A stretch of DNA of 63,411 bases from MAG-121220-bin8 sp964433845 (GTDB lineage Bacteria; Bacteroidota; Bacteroidia; Flavobacteriales; Flavobacteriaceae): positions 1 through 63,411 of the forward strand of contig CAYSTA010000005.1 of the NCBI GenBank assembly GCA_964433845.1, written 5' to 3'. Shown here in pieces: positions 44,934 through 53,372 of the stretch. How positions within the stretch are numbered: the stretch's first letter is position 1; each line of letters begins with the position of its first letter. The notes under the pieces are model-generated. The model was given only the letters and a program-made list of their open reading frames with translations, was not told where the DNA came from and made no database searches. The translations under genes and the position numbers were made by a program.

Positions 44934-45834
44934 AACTACTAGTTCAGGAAAAATACTAATGACGTCAGAATATGTAGTCCTAAAAGGTGCTTTAGCTTTT
45001 GCAATTCCTACAAAATTTAAACAATCATTAGCTTTTACAAAAAAAAATTCCGATAAATTAGTTTGGGAAAGTTATGATTCAAAAAATAAAATTTGGTTTA
45101 ATTGTAAATTTAATTTGCCAAATCTTCAATTCACTAATAGCAGCAATATTAAAATAGGAAAGATTTTACAATCGATTTTATTATCAGCCAAAAAAATAAA
45201 TCCATCTTTTTTATCAATTAATTTTGGGGGTATAGTTAAAACTAAACTTGATTTTCCAAATGATTGGGGTTTAGGCAGTTCATCTACATTAATAAATAAT
45301 ATTTCAAAGTGGGCTAATATTGATCCTTATGAATTGTTTTGGTCTAATTACAAAGGGAGCGGTTATGATATTGCTTGTGCTAATAGTAAAACTCCATTAC
45401 TTTATAAACTTGAAAATAGCTCACCAATAATTGAGAAGACCTCATTTAATCCGATTTTTTCAAACAATTTATTTTTTATTCACTTGAATAAAAAACAAGA
45501 CACAAACAATCAAGTTAAAAATTTTAATACAAATAAAATTTCTGTAAGGACTATACTTGCCTTCTCTGAATTGACTAAGAAATTTGTTTCTTCAAAAAAT
45601 TTAATTGAATTTCAGGAATGCATAAAAAAACATGAATTACTTCTTTCAAAAGAGCTAAAATTAAAGTCTATTAAAGAACTTTTATTTAAAGATTACAAGG
45701 GTGAAATTAAAAGTTTGGGTGCTTGGGGTGGAGATTTTATTTTAGCCGCCGGACCTATAGAGTCTCCATCATATTTTTCTAAAAAGGGATTTAAAACAAT
45801 TGTTCATTTTAAAAAAATGTTTAATAAAAAATGA
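44923..45834 (+). CDS. GYDIA-family GHMP kinase (phosphomevalonate kinase candidate)
   Basis: 303 residues. A GHMP kinase with SSGKILMTSEYVVLKGALA at the start, the ATP loop DWGLGSSSTLINN (114-126) and the family-naming motif GSGYDIACA (145-153). LGAWGGDFILAAG is the C-terminal Gly loop. No classical phosphomevalonate kinase is seen in the window, while every other step from HMG-CoA to isopentenyl diphosphate is present. Overlap with HMG-CoA reductase (11 bp) makes this protein the best candidate for that step. Start ATG 44923. Confidence 0.85.
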   Translation: MNFKTTSSGKILMTSEYVVLKGALAFAIPTKFKQSLAFTKKNSDKLVWESYDSKNKIWFNCKFNLPNLQFTNSSNIKIGKILQSILLSAKKINPSFLSINFGGIVKTKLDFPNDWGLGSSSTLINNISKWANIDPYELFWSNYKGSGYDIACANSKTPLLYKLENSSPIIEKTSFNPIFSNNLFFIHLNKKQDTNNQVKNFNTNKISVRTILAFSELTKKFVSSKNLIEFQECIKKHELLLSKELKLKSIKELLFKDYKGEIKSLGAWGGDFILAAGPIESPSYFSKKGFKTIVHFKKMFNKK

Positions 45835-45836
45835 GT

Positions 45837-45853
45837 TTGGCACGATTAATGCT
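45837..45853 (+). promoter_or_regulatory. Near-consensus sigma-54 (RpoN) -24/-12 promoter
   Basis: TTGGCACG at 45837-45844, four bases, then ATGCT at 45849-45853. The sigma-54 consensus is TGGCACG-N4-TTGCW, so 11 of 12 fixed positions agree, and the GG (839-840) to GC (851-852) spacing is exact. It begins two bases after the GYDIA-kinase stop codon. Transcription would start near 45864. Confidence 0.65.
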
Positions 45854-45863
45854 TTACTGTTTG

Positions 45864-45934
45864 TACATAATATTTTTGGTTAGTTGTTGTTAAAACACCT
45901 CTGAGTTCCAAAACCGGAGGTGTTTTGTTTTTTT
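45864..45934 (+). ncRNA. Putative sigma-54-driven short RNA
   Basis: Between the predicted sigma-54 start (about 45864) and the terminator T-run (to 45934) lies about 70 nt without a convincing coding frame. It has an unstructured 5' part rich in TTGTTG and a 3' hairpin that doubles as terminator, the build of a small regulatory RNA. The alternative is that the promoter is fortuitous and the hairpin only ends the HMG-CoA reductase operon. Expression is not shown by the sequence. Confidence 0.4.
45892..45934 (+). terminator. Rho-independent terminator
   Basis: A 10-bp stem AAAACACCTC (45892-45901) with GAGGTGTTTT (45917-45926), a 15-base loop, then G and a seven-T run. It points to the plus strand and would end both the HMG-CoA reductase-GYDIA transcript and the putative short RNA. 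Its tail overlaps the stop codon of the convergent FGE gene. Confidence 0.88.
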
Positions 45935-47033
45935 AAGACTTCACATCCATTACAGTTCTAAATCCAGTATGCATTGAACTCGAGTCTGGGGTACTTTTCA
46001 TTCTCATAGAATTTCGAAAACCACTACAATAAGAATCATTACACAAAAAACTTCCCCCTCTCATAACTTTTTTTGGGCTATACGGTTCCATAGGATCATA
46101 GCTATTTTTCGGACCTTTAGGATTAACAGCTGTTTTTTTTGAACTCATATTATAGTAATCTGAATGATACCAATCAGAACACCATTCCCAAACATTTCCG
46201 CCAAGATCGTAAAATCCAAATCCATTTGGGTCAAAAGATTTGACTGGTGCTGTATAATAAAACTTGTCTTTCATTTTATTATTTAAGGGGAATTTCCCCT
46301 CCCAAGTATTAGCTTTTGATTTTCCTTGATTTATAGGTTCATTTCCCCAACTATACATATTATTTTTTAAACCTCCTCTTGATGCATATTCAAATTCTGC
46401 TTCTGTTGGTAATCTTTTACCTGCCCATTTACAATATGCAATTGCATCATCCCAACTAATATGAACTACGGGATGATTACCCTTATTTTTTATATTACTA
46501 TCTTTTCCAAAAGGGCTTCTCCAGTTTGTATTTTTTTCCAACCTCCACCATTGAGTATAATCATTCAAATTTGTAACTTCTGTTTCATAAAAAATTAATG
46601 AAGCTGGAGCCAACAAGCTATCATGAGGTCTTGGCGTCCCGGGAGGAACTATTTTTTTAATCTCATTCCAGTCTATTGCTTTTTCGGCAGTTGTTATATA
46701 TCCAGTTGCATCTACAAATTCTTTAAACTGATCATTTGTAACTTCCGTTTCATCCATCCAAAATGAATTTACTATAACTTTATGTTTTGGAAACTCGTCT
46801 TGTTTTGCCTGATTATTATCTCCTCCCATTTCAAACTCTCCCCCTTCAACAAGGATCATTCCTTTAGTATTTCCAGACAAGGCAATTTCTATATCATTTG
46901 AATCTTTTAACAAATTTTTTGTGATAGCATTACTTGGCATACAATTATTATCTGATGACACTTTAGGCTTTTTTGTAATTGTATCACAAGAAAAATAGCA
47001 TAATAGGGAAAAAATAATAATTCTATATTTCAT
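45933..47033 (-). CDS. Formylglycine-generating enzyme (sulfatase-activating), lipoprotein
   Basis: 366 residues. Lipoprotein signal with Cys16 (SLLCYFSC). The FGE-sulfatase fold runs from about 58 (MILVEGGEFEMGG, then FWMDETEVTNDQFKEF) to the end. Near the C-terminus GGSFLCNDSYCSGFR carries Cys331 and Cys336, the two copper-binding active-site cysteines of true FGEs, with the STPDSS and GFRTV elements typical of the human enzyme. So it should oxidise the sulfatase Cys to formylglycine rather than being a general SUMF1-like protein. Partner: the sulfatase at 41987-43504. Confidence 0.92.
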   Translation of the reverse strand: MKYRIIIFSLLCYFSCDTITKKPKVSSDNNCMPSNAITKNLLKDSNDIEIALSGNTKGMILVEGGEFEMGGDNNQAKQDEFPKHKVIVNSFWMDETEVTNDQFKEFVDATGYITTAEKAIDWNEIKKIVPPGTPRPHDSLLAPASLIFYETEVTNLNDYTQWWRLEKNTNWRSPFGKDSNIKNKGNHPVVHISWDDAIAYCKWAGKRLPTEAEFEYASRGGLKNNMYSWGNEPINQGKSKANTWEGKFPLNNKMKDKFYYTAPVKSFDPNGFGFYDLGGNVWEWCSDWYHSDYYNMSSKKTAVNPKGPKNSYDPMEPYSPKKVMRGGSFLCNDSYCSGFRNSMRMKSTPDSSSMHTGFRTVMDVKS

Positions 47034-47169
47034 TTAGGCTTATTTATTAATTAAAAATAGTTGATTTGTTTTTAAATTTATAAATATCGATCTTTTTTAA
47101 TTTATTAAATGATTTAAAAAATCCTAAATTGTGATTGTCCTAAAACAATAATTAAATACTTTTATAATT

Positions 47170-47421
47170 ATGAATAAAAAACTCGCCAAACAATATTGGA
47201 AAGAAAACTTAAAATACCTAGTTATATTATTATCAATTTGGTTTACAGTTTCTTTTGGATTTGGAATTCTATTGGTTGATGAACTAAACCAAATTAAGAT
47301 AGCTGGATTTAAATTAGGCTTTTGGTTTGCTCAGCAAGGTTCCATTTATGTATTTGTATTACTAATATTTGTGTATATATATCTAATGAATAGGTTAGAC
47401 AAAAAATATAATATAAACTAA
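47170..47421 (+). CDS. DUF4212 small symporter subunit
   Basis: 83 residues with two membrane helices (about 16-38 and 53-74), a basic start MNKKLAKQYWKENLKYLV and the motif SFGFGILLVDELNQ. DUF4212 proteins are the small partner of acetate-type SSS symporters, and that partner begins 5 bp downstream. Start ATG 47170. Confidence 0.93.
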   Translation: MNKKLAKQYWKENLKYLVILLSIWFTVSFGFGILLVDELNQIKIAGFKLGFWFAQQGSIYVFVLLIFVYIYLMNRLDKKYNIN

Positions 47422-47426
47422 TTTTT

Positions 47427-49097
47427 ATGACATTACAACTTTGGATATGGTTAATGATAGGCTTAACTTTCTCACTATATATAGGAATAGCTATTTGGTC
47501 TAAAGCAGGATCAACAAAAGATTTCTATGTCGCTGGTACTGGAGTTTCTCCTATTGCAAATGGAATGGCAACTGCAGCAGATTGGATGTCTGCTGCTTCT
47601 TTTATTTCTATGGCTGGGCTAATATCTTTTATGGGATATGATGGTTCAGTTTTTCTAATGGGCTGGACAGGCGGATATGTTTTGTTAGCCCTACTTTTAG
47701 CACCTTATCTAAGAAAATTTGGAAAATTTACTGTTCCTGATTTTATAGGTGATAGATATTATTCTAATACTGCTAGATTAGTTGCAGTTTTATGTGCATT
47801 AATTATATCATTTACTTATGTAGCTGGGCAAATGAGAGGAGTAGGTTTGGTTTTTTCACGTTACTTAGAAGTGGATATTAATACTGGTGTTGTAATTGGA
47901 ATGGCAATAGTATTATTTTATGCTGTATTGGGAGGTATGAAGGGGATTACATATACTCAAGTTGCGCAATATTGTGTACTAATTTTTGCTTTCATGGTGC
48001 CAGCTATTTTTATTTCTATTCAAATGACTGGTAATCCAATTCCTCAACTTGGTTTTGGTTCCCAAGGTGCTGATGGAATTTATCTTTTGGATAAACTTGA
48101 TGGTCTAAGTATGGAGTTAGGCTTTCATGAATATACATCAGGATCCAAATCTATGTTAGATGTGTTTTTCATAACAGCTGCGCTTATGATTGGAACTGCA
48201 GGACTTCCACACGTAATCGTTAGATTTTTTACAGTTAAAAAAGTTAGTGATGCCAGAAAATCTGCTGGTTGGGCACTTCTATTTATTGCTATTTTATATA
48301 CCACTGCACCTGCAATAGCAGTATTTGCTAGAACTAATTTAATTGAAACAGTTAGTGAAAAAAAATATGATGAATTGCCTGGTTGGTTTGATAATTGGGA
48401 AAAAACAGGTTTATTAACTTTTGATGATAAAAATAAAGATGGTATAGTACAATACGTAGCTGATCCACAAATAAATGAACTTACTATTGATAGAGACATA
48501 ATGGTAATGGCAAACCCTGAAATAGCTGAATTACCAAATTGGGTAATTGCTCTTTTAGCAGCTGGTGCCTTAGCTGCTGCACTTTCAACCGCAGCTGGAC
48601 TACTTTTAGTAATTTCATCTTCAATATCTCATGATCTTATAAAAAAAATAATTAAACCTGACGTTTCTGAAAAAGGGGAACTAATTGCTGCTAGAATTTC
48701 TGCCTTTTTTGCAGTTGTTATGGCTGGATATTTTGGAATTAATCCTCCTGGATTTGTTGCTGCTGTTGTAGCACTTGCTTTTGGTTTAGCTGCCGCTTCT
48801 TTTTTCCCTGCAATTGTTATGGGTATTTTCTATAAAAGAATGAATAAAGAAGGTGCAGTTGCGGGAATGTTAACTGGGCTTTTACTTATGCTTTTTTATA
48901 TGACGAAATTCAAATTTGGATGGTTTGGTGGTGGAACAAGTCAAGATTGGTGGTTTGGAATATCTCCTGAAGGATTTGGAACTTTTGCAATGTTAACTAA
49001 TTTTATAGTTTCACTTATTGTTTGTCATATAACAAATGATCCTCCAAAAGAAATTAAAGATTTAGTTGAAAAAATAAGAATACCTTCGAAAGAATAA
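47427..49097 (+). CDS. SSS-family cation:carboxylate symporter (ActP / VC_2705-like)
   Basis: 556 residues, about 13 membrane helices. Signature KDFYVAGTGVSPIANGMATAAD, then WMSAASFISMAGLI near 31-65, and GLAAASFFPAIVMGIFYKRM near the C-terminus. A soluble loop of about 60 residues near 300-360 (ending DRDIMVMANPE) separates the helices, as in this subfamily. Acetate or another short carboxylate, co-transported with Na+, is the likely cargo. With the DUF4212 subunit it forms a two-gene transporter, followed 7 bp later by the glycosylase-esterase fusion. Confidence 0.9.
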   Translation: MTLQLWIWLMIGLTFSLYIGIAIWSKAGSTKDFYVAGTGVSPIANGMATAADWMSAASFISMAGLISFMGYDGSVFLMGWTGGYVLLALLLAPYLRKFGKFTVPDFIGDRYYSNTARLVAVLCALIISFTYVAGQMRGVGLVFSRYLEVDINTGVVIGMAIVLFYAVLGGMKGITYTQVAQYCVLIFAFMVPAIFISIQMTGNPIPQLGFGSQGADGIYLLDKLDGLSMELGFHEYTSGSKSMLDVFFITAALMIGTAGLPHVIVRFFTVKKVSDARKSAGWALLFIAILYTTAPAIAVFARTNLIETVSEKKYDELPGWFDNWEKTGLLTFDDKNKDGIVQYVADPQINELTIDRDIMVMANPEIAELPNWVIALLAAGALAAALSTAAGLLLVISSSISHDLIKKIIKPDVSEKGELIAARISAFFAVVMAGYFGINPPGFVAAVVALAFGLAAASFFPAIVMGIFYKRMNKEGAVAGMLTGLLLMLFYMTKFKFGWFGGGTSQDWWFGISPEGFGTFAMLTNFIVSLIVCHITNDPPKEIKDLVEKIRIPSKE

Positions 49098-49104
49098 GAG
49101 GTTT

Positions 49105-50271
49105 ATGACAAGAATAAATTTAGTAAATCCTTCAGAATTACAGGACCAACATCTTATAGCAGAGTATAGAGAAATAACTATGGTTCCCGCAGCACTAAAT
49201 CGTACATTAAACAGTAAAATTGGTTTGAGGAGAGAAAAAATAAGCAAAAAATATACTCTTAATTCAGGTCATGTATATTTCTTTTATGACAAAGGAAAAT
49301 ATCTATATAATAGATATCAAGATATTATAACAGAAATGAAAAATAGAGGATTTAAACCTGACATTAGCAGAAAATTTCCAACTAAAATTTTTATAGATAA
49401 TGACCTATACAATGATTGGATGCCAAGTCTAAATGATTTAAAGATAATACGGAAAAGGATATCGGAGAAAATTGCTTTGAAACCAAGTTGGTATAAAAAA
49501 ACGAAAAGTATTCTTATAAATCCTATAATATTAATATTCTTCTTTTTAAATACATTAAATTCTCAAAATTTAGATTTATTTGAAAAAGAAATTTTTATTC
49601 AAGGAAAAGACACACTCAATTACAGAATTTTGAAACCTCATAATTATGATTCTGAAAAAAGTTATCCATTACATCTTTTTTTGCATGGAGCAGGAGAAAG
49701 AGGAAACGATAATAAATTACAACTTGTTCATGGAGCTAAATTATTTTTAAAAAAAGAAAATAGAGAAAAATATAAGTCTTGGGTAATTTTTCCTCAATCT
49801 CCAAAAAATGACTGGTGGGGCGGTTATAATGCGCCTTATAAATACGATTATCAAGTTGAAAAATCTGATGCTCTAGGTTTAGTTATTAAGCTCATGGATC
49901 ATTTTGTTAAGCGTAAAGATGTTGATAAAGATAGAGTATATATAAGCGGATTATCCATGGGAGGTTTAGGAACTTTTTCAATATTAAATCAAAGACCTAA
50001 TATGTTCGCAGCTGCTACTCCAATTTGCGGTGATGGTGATCCAAATAAAGTTGATAATTTTGCAAAAAAAGTTAATATTTGGATTTTTCATGGCTCTGCA
50101 GACAAGGTTGTTCATCCAAATCAATCTTTAAAAATGGCCCAAGCAATAATTAGTGCTGGAGGAAATCCAAAAGTTACCATTTATGAAAATGTGAAACATA
50201 ATAGTTGGGATGTAGCGTTTGCAGAAAAAGATTTTTTAAAATGGATACACTCAAAAACTAAAAAAAATTAA
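49105..50271 (+). CDS. Fusion: T4 endonuclease V-like pyrimidine-dimer glycosylase + signal peptide + alpha/beta hydrolase
   Basis: 388 residues. Residues 1-132 match T4 endonuclease V (DenV), the UV-dimer glycosylase/AP lyase: MTRINL, then SELQDQHLIAEYRE, then GHVYFFYDK and EKIALKPSWYKK. The catalytic Thr2 (reactive alpha-amine) and Glu23 are at the same positions; the T4 Arg26 is Met here. Residues 133-154 are a complete signal peptide (TKSILINPIILIFFFLNTL, then NSQ). Residues about 155-388 are a serine esterase with LFLHGAGERGND, the nucleophile in ISGLSMGGLG, Asp in HGSADKV and His in VKHNSW. The two halves belong in different compartments. The junction codon ACG (49501) looks like a lost ATG. 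DenV fused to an exported hydrolase is very unusual. Confidence 0.85.
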   Translation: MTRINLVNPSELQDQHLIAEYREITMVPAALNRTLNSKIGLRREKISKKYTLNSGHVYFFYDKGKYLYNRYQDIITEMKNRGFKPDISRKFPTKIFIDNDLYNDWMPSLNDLKIIRKRISEKIALKPSWYKKTKSILINPIILIFFFLNTLNSQNLDLFEKEIFIQGKDTLNYRILKPHNYDSEKSYPLHLFLHGAGERGNDNKLQLVHGAKLFLKKENREKYKSWVIFPQSPKNDWWGGYNAPYKYDYQVEKSDALGLVIKLMDHFVKRKDVDKDRVYISGLSMGGLGTFSILNQRPNMFAAATPICGDGDPNKVDNFAKKVNIWIFHGSADKVVHPNQSLKMAQAIISAGGNPKVTIYENVKHNSWDVAFAEKDFLKWIHSKTKKN

Positions 50272-50276
50272 TAAAA

Positions 50277-50987
50277 ATGAATCTAAAAAAATTAACATTT
50301 CTAATATTAATACTAAATTTTATTATGAACAATAATTACTCACAGGATATAAATATAGCTGGAGGTGGGAATTTACATGATTGGGCTAATTTAAATAAAT
50401 ATCAAAAGAATAATGAAGAATTAAAAGAAATAATTGAGCCTAATAGAGTTGTCTTTATGGGTAACTCCATTACAGAGGGATGGAGTTTTTTTAATAAAAA
50501 CTTTTTTATTGAAAATCCTTTTGTAAATAGAGGAATTAGTGGTCAAACTACTCCTCAAATGCTAATTAGATTTAAATCTGATGTTGTAAACTTAAAACCT
50601 AAGAGTGTTGTTATTTTGGCTGGAATAAACGATATAGCAGGAAATACTGGTCCAATTTCGATTGAAAATACTGCAGAAAATATAATTTCTATGGCAGAGA
50701 TAGCACTAGCTAACAAAATTAAAGTATATATATGCTCTACTCTTCCAGCATTAGATTTTCCTTGGTCACCTGGATTAAATCCTGCACGAAAAGTGATTAA
50801 ACTTAATAAGATTTTGAAAGATTACTGCAAAAAAAACAATCTTGAATATGTGGATTATTATTCATTTATGTCTGATGAAAATGGAGGATTAAAGGTTCCT
50901 GAATATACCTCAGCTGATGATCTAGTCCATCCAAATAAAGTGGGGTACAATGTTATGGAAAAAATTATTTTAAAAGCTCTAAAATAA
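50277..50987 (+). CDS. SGNH/GDSL-family hydrolase (exported)
   Basis: 236 residues with an N-terminal signal (KKLTFLILILNFIMNNNYS, then Q). The SGNH blocks are all present: block I VFMGNSITEG (Ser), block II NRGISGQTT (Gly), block III LAGINDIAGN (Asn) and block V DDLVHPNKVGY (Asp/His). It cleaves ester bonds, perhaps acetyl groups on sugars. It lies 5 bp after the fusion gene and likely shares its transcript. Two consecutive esterases hint at deacylation of a substrate imported as acetate. Confidence 0.88.
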   Translation: MNLKKLTFLILILNFIMNNNYSQDINIAGGGNLHDWANLNKYQKNNEELKEIIEPNRVVFMGNSITEGWSFFNKNFFIENPFVNRGISGQTTPQMLIRFKSDVVNLKPKSVVILAGINDIAGNTGPISIENTAENIISMAEIALANKIKVYICSTLPALDFPWSPGLNPARKVIKLNKILKDYCKKNNLEYVDYYSFMSDENGGLKVPEYTSADDLVHPNKVGYNVMEKIILKALK

Positions 50988-51045
50988 ACACTGATTAGAT
51001 TCAAATATTAAATAAAAAAAAAAAAAATTATACCTTTAAATTATC

Positions 51046-53367
51046 GTGAATAATAATAATTTCAAAAAATATAGTTTACTTGGATATTTTTTCATTCCAT
51101 TCTTAGCAGCATTATTATTCAAAGGTTTATCTGATATTCCTACAGAAAAAACAACTGTAATTTCTAAAGAGGATAATGCTTTCTCTAATTCTAATTTTTC
51201 GGATAAAAAAATAAATTTGGTTGATTTTAATTTTGATGTAAAGCCAATTCTTTCAGACAAATGTTATGCTTGTCATGGTCCAGATGAAAAGGCAAGAAAA
51301 GCCAATTTAAGACTTGATATTGAAGATGGCTTTTATGCTTCTTTAAAGGATAGTGAAAGTCATTTTATTGTAAATAGGAATAATCCAAATGAAAGTGAAA
51401 TTCTTAAAAGAATAAATAGTGAAAAAATTGATTACTTAATGCCCCCACCTGACTCTAATTTAAAACTTTCAGAAAAAGAAAAAAATATTTTGAAAAAATG
51501 GATTGATCAAGGTGGAAAATGGGAAAAACATTGGTCATATAATAAACCTAAGTTATCTGAAATTCCTTCAACTATTTTTAAGGATTGGACTTCAAATGAA
51601 ATAGATTTTTTTATAGCAAAAAATTTAGAATTAAAAGGATTAAAACCTTCTGAAATAGAAAAAAAAGAAATTTTATTGCGTAGAGTTTCTTTTGATCTTA
51701 TAGGCCTTCCTCCATCAATTAAACAGATAGATTCTTTTTTGTTAGACAAATCTGAGAATGCCTATGAGAAGGTTATTGATAAATTGCTTGCATCTGATTC
51801 ATATGGTGAAAGAATGGCCTCTATTTGGATGGATTTGGCAAGATATGGTGATAGCCACGGGTATCAAGATGATCAAGAAAGAATTATGTGGCCATGGAGA
51901 GATTGGGTTATTCATGCTTATAATAAAAATATGCCTTATGACAAGTTTATTAAGTGGCAAATAGCTGGAGATATGATGCCAAATGCTTCTAAAGAACAAA
52001 TACTTGCATCAGGATTTAATAGAAACCATAAAATTACTCAAGAAGGTGGAGTTATTCCTGAAGAATATAGGGTTGAATATGTTGCTGATAGAACCATTAC
52101 AACATCTACAATAATGATGGGATTAACCGTTGAATGCGCAAGATGTCATTCTCATAAATACGATCCTGTTTCACAGAAAGAGTTTTTTAACTTATTCAGT
52201 TTCTTTAATAATGTAGATGAGAATGGAATTATTGCTTATGGAGATACTGCACCAAAACCTAATTTAACAATTAAAAAAGATGAAACAGACAGTGAACTTA
52301 GTTTTGTAAATCTTCCTGATAGCATAAATAAAGTCACACTTATGGTTATGAAGGAATCTGAAAATCTTCGAAAAACTTATGTTTTAAATAGAGGAAGTTA
52401 TGATTCCCCGACCTATGAAGTAGAACCTTCAACTCCAAAAATTATACTACCATTTGATGAAAAAAAATATCCAAAAAATAGAATTGGTTTAACTAAATGG
52501 TTTTTTGAAAAAGAAAATCCTTTAACCTCTAGAGTAGCGGTAAATAGAATTTGGCAACAATTTTTTGGAGTAGGAATAGTCTCCACACCCGATGATTTTG
52601 GAAGTCAAGGAAGTAAACCTGTCAATCCAGAGCTTTTAGATTGGTTAGCGTATACATATCAAAATTCTGATGAGTGGGATACCAAAAAGTTTATAAAAAG
52701 AATAGTTATGTCCTCAACCTACAGACAATCTAGTAAAATTAAAGCTGAAAATTTAGTCTTAGATCCAGATAATACTTATTTAGCACAATATCCTAGACAA
52801 AAACTTTCAGCAGAGATGGTTAGAGATAATGCCTTAGCTTCTAGTGGAATGTTAGTTAAAAAGATTGGTGGACCTAGTGTGAAACCAATGCAACCTGAAG
52901 GTTTATGGGATGAAGTAACTGGCGGTGGTGGTGGAAGTTTAGCTTTTTATGTTCCTGATACTGGAGAAAATTTATATAGAAGAAGTCTTTATACATTTTG
53001 GAAAAGAACAGTTCCTCCTCCTTCAATGATGATATTTGATGCTCCTACTCGAGATTTTTGTGTTACTGTTAGACAAAAGACAAGCACTCCATTGCAATCT
53101 TTAGCATTAATGAATGACCCACAATATTTGTTGGCAGCCGAAAACCTGTCTAACAAAATTTTTGAAGAATCGTCTTTGGAAATACAAGATAAAATCATAA
53201 AACTATATAGGACCATCACAGCAAGAATACCAAATAATGTAGAAATAAATAAATTAATTAAGTACCTTGAGGAGGTAAGAGATATTAATAATATTTCTGA
53301 AAAAGAAGCTTTTGTTTCATTAGCTGTATTAGTTTACAATTTAGATGAAACAACACAAAAAAGTTAA
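51046..53367 (+). CDS. Planctomycete-type cytochrome c / DUF1549 / DUF1553 protein
   Basis: 773 residues. N-terminal membrane or signal segment (about 9-27), then a PSCyt1-like cytochrome c motif CYACH (Cys73, Cys76, His77) in NFDVKPILSDKCYACHGPD. DUF1549 follows (LLRRVSFDLIGLPPS, then DLARYGDSHGY), with a second heme-type motif CARCH at 364-368 (ECARCHSHKYDPVSQKEF). DUF1553 closes it (VNRIWQQFFGVGIVSTPDDFG, then STYRQSS, then LYTFWKRTVPPPSMMIFDAP). Such proteins are typical of Planctomycetota and often sit with sulfatases. The start is GTG at 51046. It pairs with the DUF1501 gene 5 bp downstream. Confidence 0.9.
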   Translation: MNNNNFKKYSLLGYFFIPFLAALLFKGLSDIPTEKTTVISKEDNAFSNSNFSDKKINLVDFNFDVKPILSDKCYACHGPDEKARKANLRLDIEDGFYASLKDSESHFIVNRNNPNESEILKRINSEKIDYLMPPPDSNLKLSEKEKNILKKWIDQGGKWEKHWSYNKPKLSEIPSTIFKDWTSNEIDFFIAKNLELKGLKPSEIEKKEILLRRVSFDLIGLPPSIKQIDSFLLDKSENAYEKVIDKLLASDSYGERMASIWMDLARYGDSHGYQDDQERIMWPWRDWVIHAYNKNMPYDKFIKWQIAGDMMPNASKEQILASGFNRNHKITQEGGVIPEEYRVEYVADRTITTSTIMMGLTVECARCHSHKYDPVSQKEFFNLFSFFNNVDENGIIAYGDTAPKPNLTIKKDETDSELSFVNLPDSINKVTLMVMKESENLRKTYVLNRGSYDSPTYEVEPSTPKIILPFDEKKYPKNRIGLTKWFFEKENPLTSRVAVNRIWQQFFGVGIVSTPDDFGSQGSKPVNPELLDWLAYTYQNSDEWDTKKFIKRIVMSSTYRQSSKIKAENLVLDPDNTYLAQYPRQKLSAEMVRDNALASSGMLVKKIGGPSVKPMQPEGLWDEVTGGGGGSLAFYVPDTGENLYRRSLYTFWKRTVPPPSMMIFDAPTRDFCVTVRQKTSTPLQSLALMNDPQYLLAAENLSNKIFEESSLEIQDKIIKLYRTITARIPNNVEINKLIKYLEEVRDINNISEKEAFVSLAVLVYNLDETTQKS

Positions 53368-53372
53368 AAAAT

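Noticed and set aside
49495..49501. Treating the glycosylase-esterase fusion as a single-base sequencing error
   Set aside because: Removing one A gives a glycosylase stop but leaves the esterase without any ATG, GTG or TTG start. Two independent changes would be needed to restore two normal genes, so a plain one-base error is less likely.
51015..51030. Run of 13 A before the DUF1549 gene considered as terminator or slippage site
   Set aside because: No hairpin precedes it and it lies in a non-coding spacer; in this base composition such runs are expected.
51758..51999. Overlapping plus and minus frames within the DUF1549 gene
   Set aside because: DUF1549 signature DLARYGDSHGY is encoded here in the main frame, so these are shadows.
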